Part shown: positions 34,501 to 41,568 of the stretch, piece by piece
How the letters are laid out: every line of letters begins with the position of its first letter
How positions within the stretch are numbered: position 1 is the stretch's first letter
DNA from: Massilia atriviolacea
GTDB taxonomy: Bacteria > Pseudomonadota > Gammaproteobacteria > Burkholderiales > Burkholderiaceae_D
Direction of reading: 5' to 3'
DNA: 64,000 nt
Assembly (NCBI RefSeq): GCF_003953935.1
Contig: NZ_RXLQ01000004.1
Span: forward strand, 62,001-126,000
The notes under the pieces: model-generated
What the model saw: the letters and a program-made list of their open reading frames with translations, nothing else
Database searches by the model: none
What the model was told of the DNA's origin: nothing
Program-made: the position numbers and the translations under genes

Positions 34501-34501
34501 A
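25568..34501 (+). CDS. TpsA-type filamentous hemagglutinin-like exoprotein
   Basis: This 2977-residue surface protein is secreted by the TpsB partner encoded directly after it. Residues 1-57 are an extended signal peptide (MFKHASANRFYRLVWSHVHA, basic stretch, then an Ala-rich core). Residues 60-300 are the TPS domain, with NRVVGGDPSRIYGKL and GQVFLLNQQGVLFG. Residues of about 595-960 hold six FG-GAP-like repeats (for example FGFSVALNGAGDRLAVGAP), which are unusual in this family. Residues 1227-2814 hold 19 YDG repeats of about 83 residues, followed by one MBG-like domain (2818-2898) and a short tail. There is no toxin-like C-terminus, so it is probably an adhesin rather than a CDI protein. 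Confidence 0.92.
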   Translation: MFKHASANRFYRLVWSHVHACWVAVAEGARGRGKGGRRKLASLMLGAAVAAGAAAAPPLDTALPVGAQVVAGQAGVASNGAAMTVTQGSAQAIINWQSFDIGSAAAVRFDQPSASAVALNRVVGGDPSRIYGKLSSNGQVFLLNQQGVLFGAGAQVNVGGLVASSLGLSDQDFLDRRYAFSAAGTPGAVRNDGSIRTAGGGYVALLAPSVTNTGTISAPNGSAALAAGSQVGLDLRGDGLITVRVARSALDAAVKNDGLVQADGGQVVLSAAAADALARSSVNNTGLVQARGFANEGGSIRLSGDTVHAGALDASSDTARGGRIAIDGGALALDGAIKADGATGGSIGVDARATLSAAAASSAQGRSGDGGTIVYRAGATLVESSGAATDASGAANGGSTSLHGGAGVLSSGSHAARAGKGSGGRIDVSGADVRLFGATLDASGTSQGGMVRVGGAFQGGSERADAPDLARFTQRWGQRAPIVSAQQTFINDSTAINVAATGAQGQGGTAVVWSDDQTTMLGKLDASGAAAGGAVEISGKNELRHVGLDKLTIGAGGQLLLDPKNITIGSYPQVWTYQAILGKGYSGAKDKDVAGLASGDGFGFSVALNGAGDRLAVGAPFDKGLDGSGSAKGAVRLFSFSDANFSNATLQGTAGAGYTGGKNLDLALADGDQFGTSVALNNDATRMAVGAFGDGNNGSVRLIGFGTDFAAPAVKQTLARGTSGTPATAFGYGVSVAFDGSGESLAVGALYDSGSNADCSACGAVHLYGYNGSAATYQRGIGKGYGSNMALANEQQFGTSVAFDDSGNLLAVGAIGANNAKGAVYLFNGGTASPTLRGTIGSGVNGAKDLNLSLRDSEAFGSSVALSGDGKRLAIGASAGGGFSDLTNGPGSVRVVDFSDAAFSAPAVSATLGRDYTVGANADVTLGDGDNFGFALALNAAGERLVVGAPYANSADGSVPETGALHAFALKPPSVTNVPFTAAKPKPGLDVTIDALTLRDVLDAGTSITLQANNDITLLAGHPLLIGDTSNNGALTLQAGRNITLNASISTGNANLTLMANESAGANASYRDPGSAAIVVASGATIDAGSGSISMTMRDQSAGNIEVGAALSAATVKLINFGAGATSNVLINANVSASGGGTAIELASQNGNVLNTAGAAGLNTPAGRYLVYSKDPASTTEGVGGYNKHYGQAYVAGGTPSYAASGNWFLYSVAPVLNLSANAASRVYDGSAAVPTLTFGATGFIDGDSVASGFGGALSAAGAGKNVGSYAIGQGSLASTLGYTINYTGANYTITPATLNVSAAGVGKTYDRTTAATVNFSATPIGTDAVTVSGTGVFADKSAGIGKTINLSGIGLSGADAANYTLGTTPATTSATIAPLALTPVASGNNRAYDGSTAATVNLSGAVLAGDSVSFTSAGAAFADKHAGNGKTVTVSGIGMSGLDAANYTLASTSASTSASITPRSLTVTASGGNKVYDGSAAATVTLNDNRVGSDELALGGSAAFADKHAGNGKTVTVSGLALSGADAGNYTLASPSATGTANITPRTLTVGATGIDKEYDRTTAATVTLADDRIGGDALTLARSAAFADYNAGSGKSVTVSGIALSGADAGNYTLAGTSASTSATITPRALTATLASANKVYDGSTATTATMSDNRIAGDALTVTSGAAAFDDKNAGIGKTVTASGLTLGGASAGNYTLASASASGSADITPRPLATSASAASKVYDGSVAAGVTFTDNRIGSDLLTVSGNGAFADRHVGSGKAVAVSGIALSGADAGNYSLASTTASASADITPRAILATPTGNSKVYDGTTGASVTMSDNRVGGDLLTLGYSGASFADKNAGNGKTVSVTGISLSGTHAGNYTLAASTASATANIAPRPLNVSATGASKVYDGSNAASVTLSDDHLAGDVLSVSGLATFNDRNVGAGKALTVTGFTLTGLDAANYVPASASASGSGSITPRALSFTAAGVDKQYDGTTAATASFSDDRVANDQLSIAGNAVFDTKAVGSGKAVAVSAIALSGQDAGNYTIASTTASTSAAITPRSLTPIVSGADKTYDGTTSATVTLNANQIAGEAVTVSMTGAAFADKNAGNGKTINVGGLSISGADAGNYTLASTSATATANILPRSLSFTATGVDRVYDGTTAAAIAYSGNHLAGDSVSYTQNASFGDRNAGANKTVTISGIALAGPDAGNYTLASTSASTTASITPRALTPIVTGANKTYDGTTAATVTLDNDRIAGDVLTLTSSGAAFADKRAGVARPLTVTGLALSGPGAGNYMLASTSFTGSADIAPRALLTTATGVDKVYDGSVAATLKLSDNRLAGDVLTVNAGNAVFGDKNAGSAKPVSASGMSLSGADAANYTLASTTASGSASITPRKLNVSIGGAVKVYDGTTSAASALGDDRIAGDALSLAGSDAFFTDKNVGANKAIVVDKLALSGADAGNYTLASTSTSGTGSITARPLNVIATAAGKVYDGTTQASASVSGDQLAGDSLTISGGVATFADKNAGKGKSVSIGGIALGGADAGNYVLAAASATATADITARALTVTAAGVDKVYDGTASAQFTISDNRLAGDTLSFNAPGARFADRNAGVGKAIVLDDLSLGGLDAVNYTLASARPSATASITPRALTASLAGSISKVYDGSTAAVLHPGALSLAGFVAGEGATVNAASATFNSANVRDASSVHAVIGGASGSAGTLLSNYVLPAGASGAGAIVPRTVAISGMSVAPKVYDGSTTATLSGAGSLSNLVAGEALTLSAPASANFDNRSAGTGKLVTASGFTLADGAGGLASNYVLASATASVNTGVISKAPLIIRADDKVRVSGTPNPVFTFSGSGFVGGDGNSLLAGLSAGTGADRQSPAGTYAITPAGGVFDDYLPQYVDGTLTVIGASSQVEAIAGSIAASSQGRQNVFAAAGSSPWTVAWAGPAPELAPQADPQRAPDNQAETSTVTLSGGTQVTTRRGGVRTAE
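27355..28430 (+). repeat. six FG-GAP-like repeats in the exoprotein
   Basis: Within the exoprotein gene, six units share the pattern (D/E)xFGxSVAL(N/S)xxGxRLAVGA. Consecutive units are about 55-70 residues apart. FG-GAP repeats build integrin-type beta-propellers and often bind calcium or ligands. Six would nearly close a seven-bladed propeller. Confidence 0.7.
29245..34000 (+). repeat. array of 19 YDG repeats
   Basis: Nineteen copies of a unit of about 250 bases (82-85 residues) are counted by the Lys/Arg-x-Tyr-Asp-(Gly/Arg) core, from 29248 to about 33790. Each ends with DAGNYTLAST-like and ITPR-like segments. Units 2 and 5 have YDR instead of YDG, and the last two are more divergent. Such arrays form long fibres and can expand or contract by recombination. 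Confidence 0.85.
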
Positions 34502-34505
34502 GAGC

Positions 34506-36266
34506 ATGACAAGCCATCGATCGAATCAACCGCAACAAGGTATCAACGTGAACAAACGCCTCACCACAGACAGCATCGCCCTCGGCATCCTGCTGGCGCC
34601 GGCCCTGGCCTTCGGGCAGGCCACGCCGGACGCCGGCCGCATCCTGGAATCGACCCGTCCGCCGGCGCTGATCGCGCCACCGGCGACCGGCCCCAGGGTG
34701 CTGCCCGATGCCGCGCCGCTGCCGGCCGCCGCGCAGGCGGGCGAGCAGCGCGTGCAGGTCAACGGCTTTACCTTCGCCGGCGTGAGCGCCTTTCCCGAGG
34801 CGGCCTTGCGCGCGCTGCTGGCGCCGTATGCGGGACGCGCCCTGAACTTCGCGGAGCTGAACCAGGCCGCCGCCTCGGTCACGGCTTACTACCGCGCGCG
34901 CGGCTACTTCCTCGCCTCGGCCTACCTGCCGGCGCAGGACCTGGCCCAGGGCCAGGTGCGCCTGCAGGTGCTGGAGGGGCGCGTGTCGGGCGTGGCCATC
35001 GTGCCCGATGCCTCGGTGCGGCTGGCGCCCGCGCTGGCGCGGCGCTACGTCGATGCGCTGGTCAAGCCGGGCATGCCGGTCGATGAAGCGGCGCTGGAGC
35101 GCGCCTTGCTGCTGACCCAGGACCTGCCCGGCATCGGCGCGCGCGCCGAACTCGGCCCCGGTGCGGCGCTGGGCGAGAGCGCCATCGATATCGCCCTGAG
35201 CGAAGGGCCTCTGTTGAACGGCAACGTCGGCCTCGACAACTCCTCGAACCGCTACACCGGCCGCATGCGCGCCACCGGTGGCGTCAACCTGAACGACCTG
35301 GCCGGCAGCGGCTCGCAACTGTCGCTGCAGCTGGCCAGCACCGGTTCGGATTTCAACTACGCGCGCCTCGGCGCGGTGCTGCCGGTGGGCGCTGCGGGCA
35401 CGCGCGTCGGGCTGGCGTATTCGGGCCTGCGCTACCGCCTCGGCGCCGATTTCGCATCGCTGCAGGCGCGCGGCACGGCCAACGTGGCGCAGCTGCTGGT
35501 GATGCATCCGCTGCTGCGTTCGCGCTACACCAGCGTGCAGCTGCGCGGCGGCTTCGAGGACAAGCGCTTCGTCAACCGCGCCAATGGCGTGCAGACCAGC
35601 GACAAGCAGGTGCGGGTGCTGCCGCTGGCGCTGAGCATGACGCGCCAGGACCAGCTGTACGGCGGCGGCGTGAGCAGCGCGACGCTGGAAGTGACGCCCG
35701 GCCGGGTCGACCTGTCGGCCAATGCGGCCTCGCAGGCGGCCGACGCGGCCGGCCCGCGCAGCGAAGGCAGCTTTACGCGCGCGAACTACGCGCTCGGACG
35801 CGTGCAGCGCATCGCGGGCGCGGCCACGCTGATGGCCAGCGTCAGCGGGCAGCTGGCGTCGAAGAACCTGGAAGCGGGCGAGAAGATGTCGCTCGGCGGC
35901 CCTGACCGCGTGCGCGCCTATCCGGCCGGCGAAGCCAGTGGCGACGAGGGCCACGTGCTGGCGCTGGAAGCGCGCTACGAGCTGGCGGCGTGGAAGGCCG
36001 ACGTGGGCGCGTTCTTCGACTACGGCCGCATCAGGCTCAATCGCGAGCTGTACCCGAATGCGCTGGCGGCGGGCGGCCCGGGCAACAGCTACGACCTGAA
36101 AGGCGTCGGCGTCGGCATCCACTGGCGCGCTGCGGGCAATGCGAGCGTGCGCCTGCAGGTGGCCAGCAAGATCGGCAGCAACCCGGCGCGCAACGCCAGC
36201 GGCAAGGACGCCGACGGCAGCGGCTCGCGCACCCGCGCATGGCTGCAGGTGGCGGCGTACTTCTAA
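34506..36266 (+). CDS. TpsB/ShlB-FhaC-type outer-membrane transporter
   Basis: This 586-residue protein starts 4 bases after the exoprotein stop codon, with GGAG upstream; a GTG at 34548 is an alternative that would begin directly with the signal (MNKRLTTDSIALGILL). After a Pro-rich linker come two POTRA domains (about 83-160 and 161-225: VQVNGFTFAGVSAFPEAAL, then ALLLTQDLPGIGARAEL). The rest is a 16-stranded beta-barrel with the RVRAYPAGEASGDEG motif near residue 468, the conserved secretion loop. It exports the adjacent TpsA protein across the outer membrane. Confidence 0.92.
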   Translation: MTSHRSNQPQQGINVNKRLTTDSIALGILLAPALAFGQATPDAGRILESTRPPALIAPPATGPRVLPDAAPLPAAAQAGEQRVQVNGFTFAGVSAFPEAALRALLAPYAGRALNFAELNQAAASVTAYYRARGYFLASAYLPAQDLAQGQVRLQVLEGRVSGVAIVPDASVRLAPALARRYVDALVKPGMPVDEAALERALLLTQDLPGIGARAELGPGAALGESAIDIALSEGPLLNGNVGLDNSSNRYTGRMRATGGVNLNDLAGSGSQLSLQLASTGSDFNYARLGAVLPVGAAGTRVGLAYSGLRYRLGADFASLQARGTANVAQLLVMHPLLRSRYTSVQLRGGFEDKRFVNRANGVQTSDKQVRVLPLALSMTRQDQLYGGGVSSATLEVTPGRVDLSANAASQAADAAGPRSEGSFTRANYALGRVQRIAGAATLMASVSGQLASKNLEAGEKMSLGGPDRVRAYPAGEASGDEGHVLALEARYELAAWKADVGAFFDYGRIRLNRELYPNALAAGGPGNSYDLKGVGVGIHWRAAGNASVRLQVASKIGSNPARNASGKDADGSGSRTRAWLQVAAYF

Positions 36267-36536
36267 GCACCCCGCGGCGGCGCCCTCGCCGGTCCCGCCG
36301 GCGCGCGCGCCGGCCATCGGTTCGACCGGGCGCCGCTGCAATGCGGCCCGGCTTCATCGCTTCCTCCGCCCCGCTTTCCCCACCCCGCTTTCCCCACCCC
36401 GCGCGCCTGCCGGCGCCGCGTTGCGCGCACCCCGAGCTAGGGCCGGCCGGCGCAGGTATGTACCGGCGGCCGGTGCGGACGGCGCGAAAGGTCTTACAAT
36501 CGACGCCCCCAATGCGCCCCTCTACCGGTCTCCCTC
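36267..36536 (+). promoter_or_regulatory. GC-rich gap with probable LysR-gene promoter
   Basis: This 270-base gap holds GC palindromes (GGCGCGCGCGCC near 36300), two copies of GCTTTCCCCACCCC (36370-36400) and a good -10-like TACAAT at 36495-36500, 37 bases before the LysR start codon. No gene is supported here. Confidence 0.4.
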
Positions 36537-37469
36537 ATGAATAAATTCGTTGAAATGCAGTTGTTTGTCACAGTCGTCGACGCGGGCAGCATGTCCGAGG
36601 CGGCGCGCCGCCTCGGCACCACCAAATCCGTGGTGAGCGAGCGCCTGCAGCAGCTGGAGCGGCGCCTGGGCATCGCCTTGCTGGTACGCGGCCGCAAGAT
36701 GGGGATCACCGATCCCGGCCAGATTTTCTACACCCACTGCGTGCGCATCCTGGCCCAGGTGTGCGAAGCGGAAGACGCGGTCCTCGATGCCCAGGCCAGC
36801 ATGCGCGGCCAGCTGCGCGTGGCCGCGCCGATGGCGGCCAGCGTGCGCTACCTGGGACCGATGCTGGCCCGCTTCGCCGCCAGGTACCCGGATCTGCGCA
36901 TGGAGATCGACCTGAACGACCGCTACGTCAATATGCACGACGAAAACTACGACGTGGCCATCCGCATGGGCAATCTGCAGGACTCGACCCTGGTGGCCTG
37001 GCCGATCACCGTCAACCGCCATCTGGTCTGCGCCAGCCCGGCCTACCTGGCCGCGCGCGGGATACCGCTCGATCCGGCCGATCTGTCCGGGCACGACGGC
37101 CTGTTGTACGGAAATCGCGAACCCCAGGGCACCTGGCAGCTGATGGTGAACGGCAAGCTGGAATCCTTCCGCATCCGCAACCGCCTGTGCACCGACAGCG
37201 GACACCAGCTGCTGGAAGCGACCAAGGCCGGCCTCGGCCTGGCCATCCTGCCGACCTTTCTCGCGGCCGACGCGATTGCCGCCAGGGAGCTCCAGATCGT
37301 CCTGCCGGCATGTTCGCCGCCGGGCGGGGTGGTCTCGGCGATCTACCGTCAATCGCACCGCGCTTCGCCCAAGCTGCGCACCCTGGTCCACTTCCTGGCC
37401 GAGCAGATCGGCGACCCGCCCGTGTGGGAACAGCCGATCCGGGCCGAGCTGGACGCCATCGGGAGCTAA
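36537..37469 (+). CDS. LysR-family transcriptional regulator
   Basis: This 310-residue regulator has a winged helix-turn-helix at residues 1-60 (MQLFVTVVDAGSMSEAARRL, TTKSVVSERLQQLERRLG). An effector-binding domain follows with RVAAPMAASVRYLGPMLARF and a C-terminal HRASPKLRTLVHFLAEQIG. It reads in the same direction as, and is 104 bases upstream of, the GMC oxidoreductase gene, so it probably controls the following operon in response to its substrate. The substrate is not deducible. Confidence 0.9.
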   Translation: MNKFVEMQLFVTVVDAGSMSEAARRLGTTKSVVSERLQQLERRLGIALLVRGRKMGITDPGQIFYTHCVRILAQVCEAEDAVLDAQASMRGQLRVAAPMAASVRYLGPMLARFAARYPDLRMEIDLNDRYVNMHDENYDVAIRMGNLQDSTLVAWPITVNRHLVCASPAYLAARGIPLDPADLSGHDGLLYGNREPQGTWQLMVNGKLESFRIRNRLCTDSGHQLLEATKAGLGLAILPTFLAADAIAARELQIVLPACSPPGGVVSAIYRQSHRASPKLRTLVHFLAEQIGDPPVWEQPIRAELDAIGS

Positions 37470-37488
37470 GGTTCGGAAAACCCGAACC
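37470..37488. promoter_or_regulatory. inverted repeat between LysR gene and oxidoreductase operon
   Basis: A 7-base-pair perfect inverted repeat (GGTTCGG, AAAAC, CCGAACC) begins immediately after the LysR stop codon and upstream of the operon. It may end the regulator transcript or serve as the regulator's operator. Confidence 0.35.
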
Positions 37489-37573
37489 AGCGATTCGCTT
37501 TTAGTTGCCTTACGCTAATGTTGCAAACACTCTAATCTGCGCCCCGGTGGACCTGCCACCGAACGGAGAGAAG

Positions 37574-39151
37574 ATGAACAAGCAATCGCACAGTACCCAA
37601 GACGGCCGCCAGCACAGCGCGGCCAACCCGGCCGCCGCCCCCGGCGGCGCGGCCAGAGAGGCCGACGTGATCGTCGTCGGCGGCGGCTCGGCCGGCGCCG
37701 TGCTGGCACGGCGCCTGAGCGAGAACCCCCGGCGCGCGGTGCTGCTGCTCGAAGCGGGCCACAGCTACGAGGCGGCAAGCTATCCTGCCGCCATCGCCTC
37801 GAGCGACATCCTGGGCGCCAACGGCGACGCCGCATTCGAATGGGGCTACCGCAGCGAACCGGGCTACGTCGGCCATGCCATCGGCGCCGTGCGCGGCAAG
37901 GTGCTCGGCGGCAGCTCGGGCGTGAACGGCGCCGTGGCGATCCGCGCGCGGCCCGCCGACTTCGCGCGCTGGAACCTGCCGGGCTGGAGCTACACCGAGA
38001 TGCTGCCCTTCTTCAAGCGGCTCGAAACCCGCAGCGGCGGCAGCGATGCCCTGCACGGGCGCAGCGGACCCCTGCCGGTGCGCCAGCTCACGCGCGCCGA
38101 CATCACGCCCATGCAGCGCGCCTTCATGGACGCCACCCTGGCATGCGGCTTCCGGGCGGTCGCCGATTTCGACGGCGAGGACGCCAACGGCGTCGGACCG
38201 TACTCCATGAATGTCGTCGACGGCGTGCGCGTCAACACCGGCATGGCCTTCCTGCCGGCCGCCGTGCGCGCCGCGCCGAATTTGCGGATTCGCCCCGACT
38301 GCATGGTCGACAGGATCCTGTTCGACGGCCAGCGCGCCATCGGCGTGCAGCTGGCGGACGGCGAACAACTGTTCGGCGGCGAAGTGATTCTCTCGGCCGG
38401 CAGCTACGGCAGCGCCGCCATCCTGCTGCGCTCGGGCGTCGGTCCCGCCGCCGACCTGCGCGCCCTCGGCATCGAGGTGGTGGCCGACCTCGCGGTCGGG
38501 CAAAACCTGGCCGACCATCCCTTCTACTACAACGCCTACGCGGCCAGGCCGGATGCGCTCGGCGCCCAGAGCCCGGTGATCGGCGCCAAGCTGTGGACCG
38601 CCAGCAGCGGCGCCCGGCCCGAGGAACTCGACCTGCACATCACGGCCACCCACCTGTTCCCGCACGAGCAAAGCCCGACCGGGGTTGGCTTCGTGCTGGC
38701 GGTGGCGCTGACCCGCCCGCTCTCGCGTGGACGGCTGACCCTGGCCAGCCGCGATCCGCTGGCGGCGCCGCGCATCGACCTCGGCTTCCTGTCGGCGCCC
38801 GAAGACCGCGCCCGCCTGCTGGAAGGCGTCAAGCTGGCGCGCAAGATCGGCGCCGGCGCGCCGCTGGCCGCCATGGTGCACGCCGAACTCAGTCCGGGGC
38901 CGCAGGCGCAGTCGGACGACGCCATCCTGGCCTCGATCATGGACACCGTCGATACCTACCACCACCCGACCTCGACCGCCCCGATGGGCCCGCGCAGCGA
39001 TCCGTCCGCCGTCGTCGACACCGACGCCCGGGTCCATGGCCTGCAGGGGCTGCGCGTGGTGGACGCCTCGATCTTCCCGGACGTGCCCTCGGTCGCCACC
39101 AACATCACCGTCATCGCCACGGCCGAACGCATCGCCAGCCTGTACGCCTGA
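37574..39151 (+). CDS. GMC-family FAD oxidoreductase, first copy
   Basis: This 525-residue protein starts at 37574 behind ACGGAGAGAAG. After a Gln/Ala-rich N-terminus, residues 35-65 form the FAD-binding site (DVIVVGGGSAGAVLARRL ... LLLEAG). The GMC signature GKVLGGSSGVNGAVAIR is at about 110. The C-terminus has TYHHPTSTAPMG and VDASIFPDVPSVATNITV, with the active-site His and Asn positions. Relatives are choline dehydrogenase or alcohol oxidase/dehydrogenase. The next gene is an aldehyde dehydrogenase, so it probably oxidises an unknown alcohol to an aldehyde. Confidence 0.9.
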   Translation: MNKQSHSTQDGRQHSAANPAAAPGGAAREADVIVVGGGSAGAVLARRLSENPRRAVLLLEAGHSYEAASYPAAIASSDILGANGDAAFEWGYRSEPGYVGHAIGAVRGKVLGGSSGVNGAVAIRARPADFARWNLPGWSYTEMLPFFKRLETRSGGSDALHGRSGPLPVRQLTRADITPMQRAFMDATLACGFRAVADFDGEDANGVGPYSMNVVDGVRVNTGMAFLPAAVRAAPNLRIRPDCMVDRILFDGQRAIGVQLADGEQLFGGEVILSAGSYGSAAILLRSGVGPAADLRALGIEVVADLAVGQNLADHPFYYNAYAARPDALGAQSPVIGAKLWTASSGARPEELDLHITATHLFPHEQSPTGVGFVLAVALTRPLSRGRLTLASRDPLAAPRIDLGFLSAPEDRARLLEGVKLARKIGAGAPLAAMVHAELSPGPQAQSDDAILASIMDTVDTYHHPTSTAPMGPRSDPSAVVDTDARVHGLQGLRVVDASIFPDVPSVATNITVIATAERIASLYA

Positions 39152-39187
39152 ACACCGCTTTACCTGAAAGAGAGAAGAGGAACCCCC

Positions 39188-40639
39188 ATGAAGAACAGCA
39201 CCGCACTGCACTGGATCGACGGTCAATGGATTGACTCCGAACAACACCAGGACTCGATCGATCCGGCCACCGGCGAGGTAATCGGGCGCTACGCCGACGG
39301 CGGCGCGCGCGAAGCGGCGCATGCCGCCGCGGCCGCCAGAGGCGCCTTTGCCGACTCCCCGTGGAAGGATGACCGCGCCCTGCGCGCCCGGGTCCTGAAC
39401 GCGCTGGCCGACGCCTTCGAGCGCCACACCGGCGCGCTGGTCGAGCTGCTGTCGGCCGAAAACGGCAAGATCAAGGCGGAAGCGGCCTTCGAAGTGGGCA
39501 TGGTGCCGTCCAAGCTGCGCTACTACGCCTCCCTCGTGCGCACCGAGTACGGACGCGCCCTCGAACCGAAGGCGGGCAGCCTGTCGCTGGTGCTGCGCGA
39601 GCCGATGGGGGTGGCCGGCATCATCGCGCCCTGGAATTCGCCGGTGGTGCTGATGATCCGTTCGCTGGCGCCGGCATTGGCGGCCGGCTGCACGGCGGTC
39701 GTCAAGATGCCGGGCCAGACCGCGCAAACCAATGCGCTGCTGTCGGCCATCATGGCCGGCGTGGCGGACTTGCCGTCCGGCGTCGTCAACCTGTTCTCGG
39801 AATCGGGCGCGCAAGGCGCCAGGTGGATGATCGAGTCGCCCGACATTCCCGTCATCAGCTTCACCGGCAGCACCGCCACCGGCCGCGCCATCGCCGAAGT
39901 CGGGGCGCGGCGCCTGAAGCGCTTCGGCCTGGAACTGGGCGGCAAGACGCCGATGATCGTGTTCGACGACGCCGACCTCGGCGCCACCCTGCCCAAGCTC
40001 GAGAAAGCCCTGACCGTGTTTTCCGGCCAGTTCTGCATGACCGGCTCGCGCCTGCTGGTGCAGCGCGGGATTGCCGATGCCGTGCGCACGCAGCTGGCGG
40101 CGCGCCTGGAGGCGGTGCGGGTGGGACCGGCCAGCGACCCCGCCAGCGACATGGGACCGCTGATCGACAAGCCGAACGTGGCGCGCGTCGAACGCGTGGT
40201 CGAGGCGGCCATCGCGGCCGGCGCCAGGGTGCTCGTGCGCGGCGGCGCCGTGACCGAGGGCGCGCTGGCGCGCGGCGCATTCTATCGTCCCACCCTGCTC
40301 GAAGTGAGCGACCCGCAGCTCGATATCGTGCAGAAGGAAACCTTCGGCCCGGTCCTGACGCTGCAGGTGTTCGATACCGAAGCCGAGGCCGTCGCCCTGG
40401 CCAATGACAGCGAGTTCGGCCTGGCCGCCAGCATCTGGTCGCGCGACATCGACCGTCCGCTGCGGGTGGCGCGCCGGCTGCAGGCGGGCACGGTCTGGAT
40501 CAACGACTGGGCCGTGGTGTACGACGAGTTCGAGGAAGGCGGCTACAAGCAGTCCGGCCTGGGCCGCCTGAACGGCATGGCGGCCATGGACGATTTCATT
40601 CAGTACAAGCACATCGCCATGACCCCGGGCGCAGCGTGA
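39188..40639 (+). CDS. NAD(P)-dependent aldehyde dehydrogenase
   Basis: This 483-residue enzyme has PWNSPVVLMIRSLAPALAAG, the cofactor Lys in VVKMPGQTAQTNALL, the FTGSTATGR nucleotide loop and the catalytic Glu in ELGGKTPMIVFDDADL. The catalytic Cys is in FSGQFCMTGSRLLV and the C-terminal motif is KETFGPVLTLQVF. It converts an aldehyde to a carboxylic acid, probably the product of the upstream GMC enzyme 36 bases before it. A catalase-like gene overlaps its end by 4 bases. Confidence 0.92.
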   Translation: MKNSTALHWIDGQWIDSEQHQDSIDPATGEVIGRYADGGAREAAHAAAAARGAFADSPWKDDRALRARVLNALADAFERHTGALVELLSAENGKIKAEAAFEVGMVPSKLRYYASLVRTEYGRALEPKAGSLSLVLREPMGVAGIIAPWNSPVVLMIRSLAPALAAGCTAVVKMPGQTAQTNALLSAIMAGVADLPSGVVNLFSESGAQGARWMIESPDIPVISFTGSTATGRAIAEVGARRLKRFGLELGGKTPMIVFDDADLGATLPKLEKALTVFSGQFCMTGSRLLVQRGIADAVRTQLAARLEAVRVGPASDPASDMGPLIDKPNVARVERVVEAAIAAGARVLVRGGAVTEGALARGAFYRPTLLEVSDPQLDIVQKETFGPVLTLQVFDTEAEAVALANDSEFGLAASIWSRDIDRPLRVARRLQAGTVWINDWAVVYDEFEEGGYKQSGLGRLNGMAAMDDFIQYKHIAMTPGAA

Positions 40640-41568
40640 ACCGGCCGGACCTGATCGAGGGCCTGCTGGACGCCCTGTACGCCATCGTCGGCAGGCACGC
40701 GGGTTTGCGCGTGACGCATGCCAAAGGCATCGTCGCGCATGGCAGCTTCAGCGCCTCGGCGGCGGCGGCGCGCCTGAGCCGCGCACCCCATTTCCAGGGT
40801 GCGCCGGTGCCGCTCACGCTGCGCTTTTCGAACTTCAGCGGCGTGCCGTCCACGGCCGATGGCGACCCCGATGCCGGCCCGCAGGGACTGGCGCTGCGTT
40901 TCCATCTGGCCGACGGCCGCCACACCGACATCGTCGCGCATTCCTACGACGGTTTTCCGGTCGCCACGCCCGAGCAGTTCCTCGGCTTCTTGCAGGGGCT
41001 GGCCGGCGCGGCCGGCGAGCGGCCCGACCCGCTGCCGCTGGAGCACTTCCTGGCGCGCCATCCGCGCGCGCGGCGCTATCTGGACGCGCCCAAGCCGGCG
41101 CCCGCCAGTTACCTGGCGCAGGACTATTTTGGCGTGAATACGGTGCGCCTGCGCGACGCCGCCGGCGCCGCCGTGCACGGGCGCTACCGGATCGCGCCGC
41201 TGGCGGCGCAGGCCGCGCCGCCCCGGGGCGCGCCGCTGGCGCCGGACTTCCTCGGCGCCGAGCTGGGCGAGCGCCTGCGCCGCGCTCCGGCCGCGCTGCG
41301 GCTGCTGCTGCAATGCGCCGCCCCTGGCGACGACCTCGACGACGGTTCGCTGGCCTGGCCGCGCAGCGGTCCGGATGCGCGCCCGGAAATCGAACTGGGC
41401 ATCCTCACTGTCGCGTCGCTCGAGGCGGACGGGCAGGCGCAGCAGGCGCTGGCCTTCAATCCCGGGCAGCTGATCGACGGTATCGAAGCCTCGGGCGATC
41501 CGATGATTGCCGCGCGCGCCGAACTGTACCGGCGGGCGGCGCTGCGCCGCCGTGCGCCGCCGCCATGA
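40636..41568 (+). CDS. catalase-related (SrpA-like) haem peroxidase
   Basis: This 310-residue protein starts at a GTG overlapping the aldehyde dehydrogenase stop. It is short for a catalase, as in SrpA-type catalase-like peroxidases. Features include THAKGIVAHGSFSAS with the distal His, PVPLTLRFSNFSGVP, GPQGLALRFHLADGR and a C-terminal DPMIAARAELYRRAALRRR, where the Tyr is the probable haem ligand. No signal peptide is visible. It would remove peroxide made by FAD-dependent oxidation in the same operon. Confidence 0.8.
   Translation: MNRPDLIEGLLDALYAIVGRHAGLRVTHAKGIVAHGSFSASAAAARLSRAPHFQGAPVPLTLRFSNFSGVPSTADGDPDAGPQGLALRFHLADGRHTDIVAHSYDGFPVATPEQFLGFLQGLAGAAGERPDPLPLEHFLARHPRARRYLDAPKPAPASYLAQDYFGVNTVRLRDAAGAAVHGRYRIAPLAAQAAPPRGAPLAPDFLGAELGERLRRAPAALRLLLQCAAPGDDLDDGSLAWPRSGPDARPEIELGILTVASLEADGQAQQALAFNPGQLIDGIEASGDPMIAARAELYRRAALRRRAPPP

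Noticed and set aside
25553-34507. Open frame of 2984 codons on the strand opposite the exoprotein
   Set aside because: It exactly shadows the plus-strand TpsA gene. Such stop-free antisense frames follow from the GC-rich repeat codons. It has no domain content, signal or ribosome site; the composition is Ala/Arg/Gly-rich noise.
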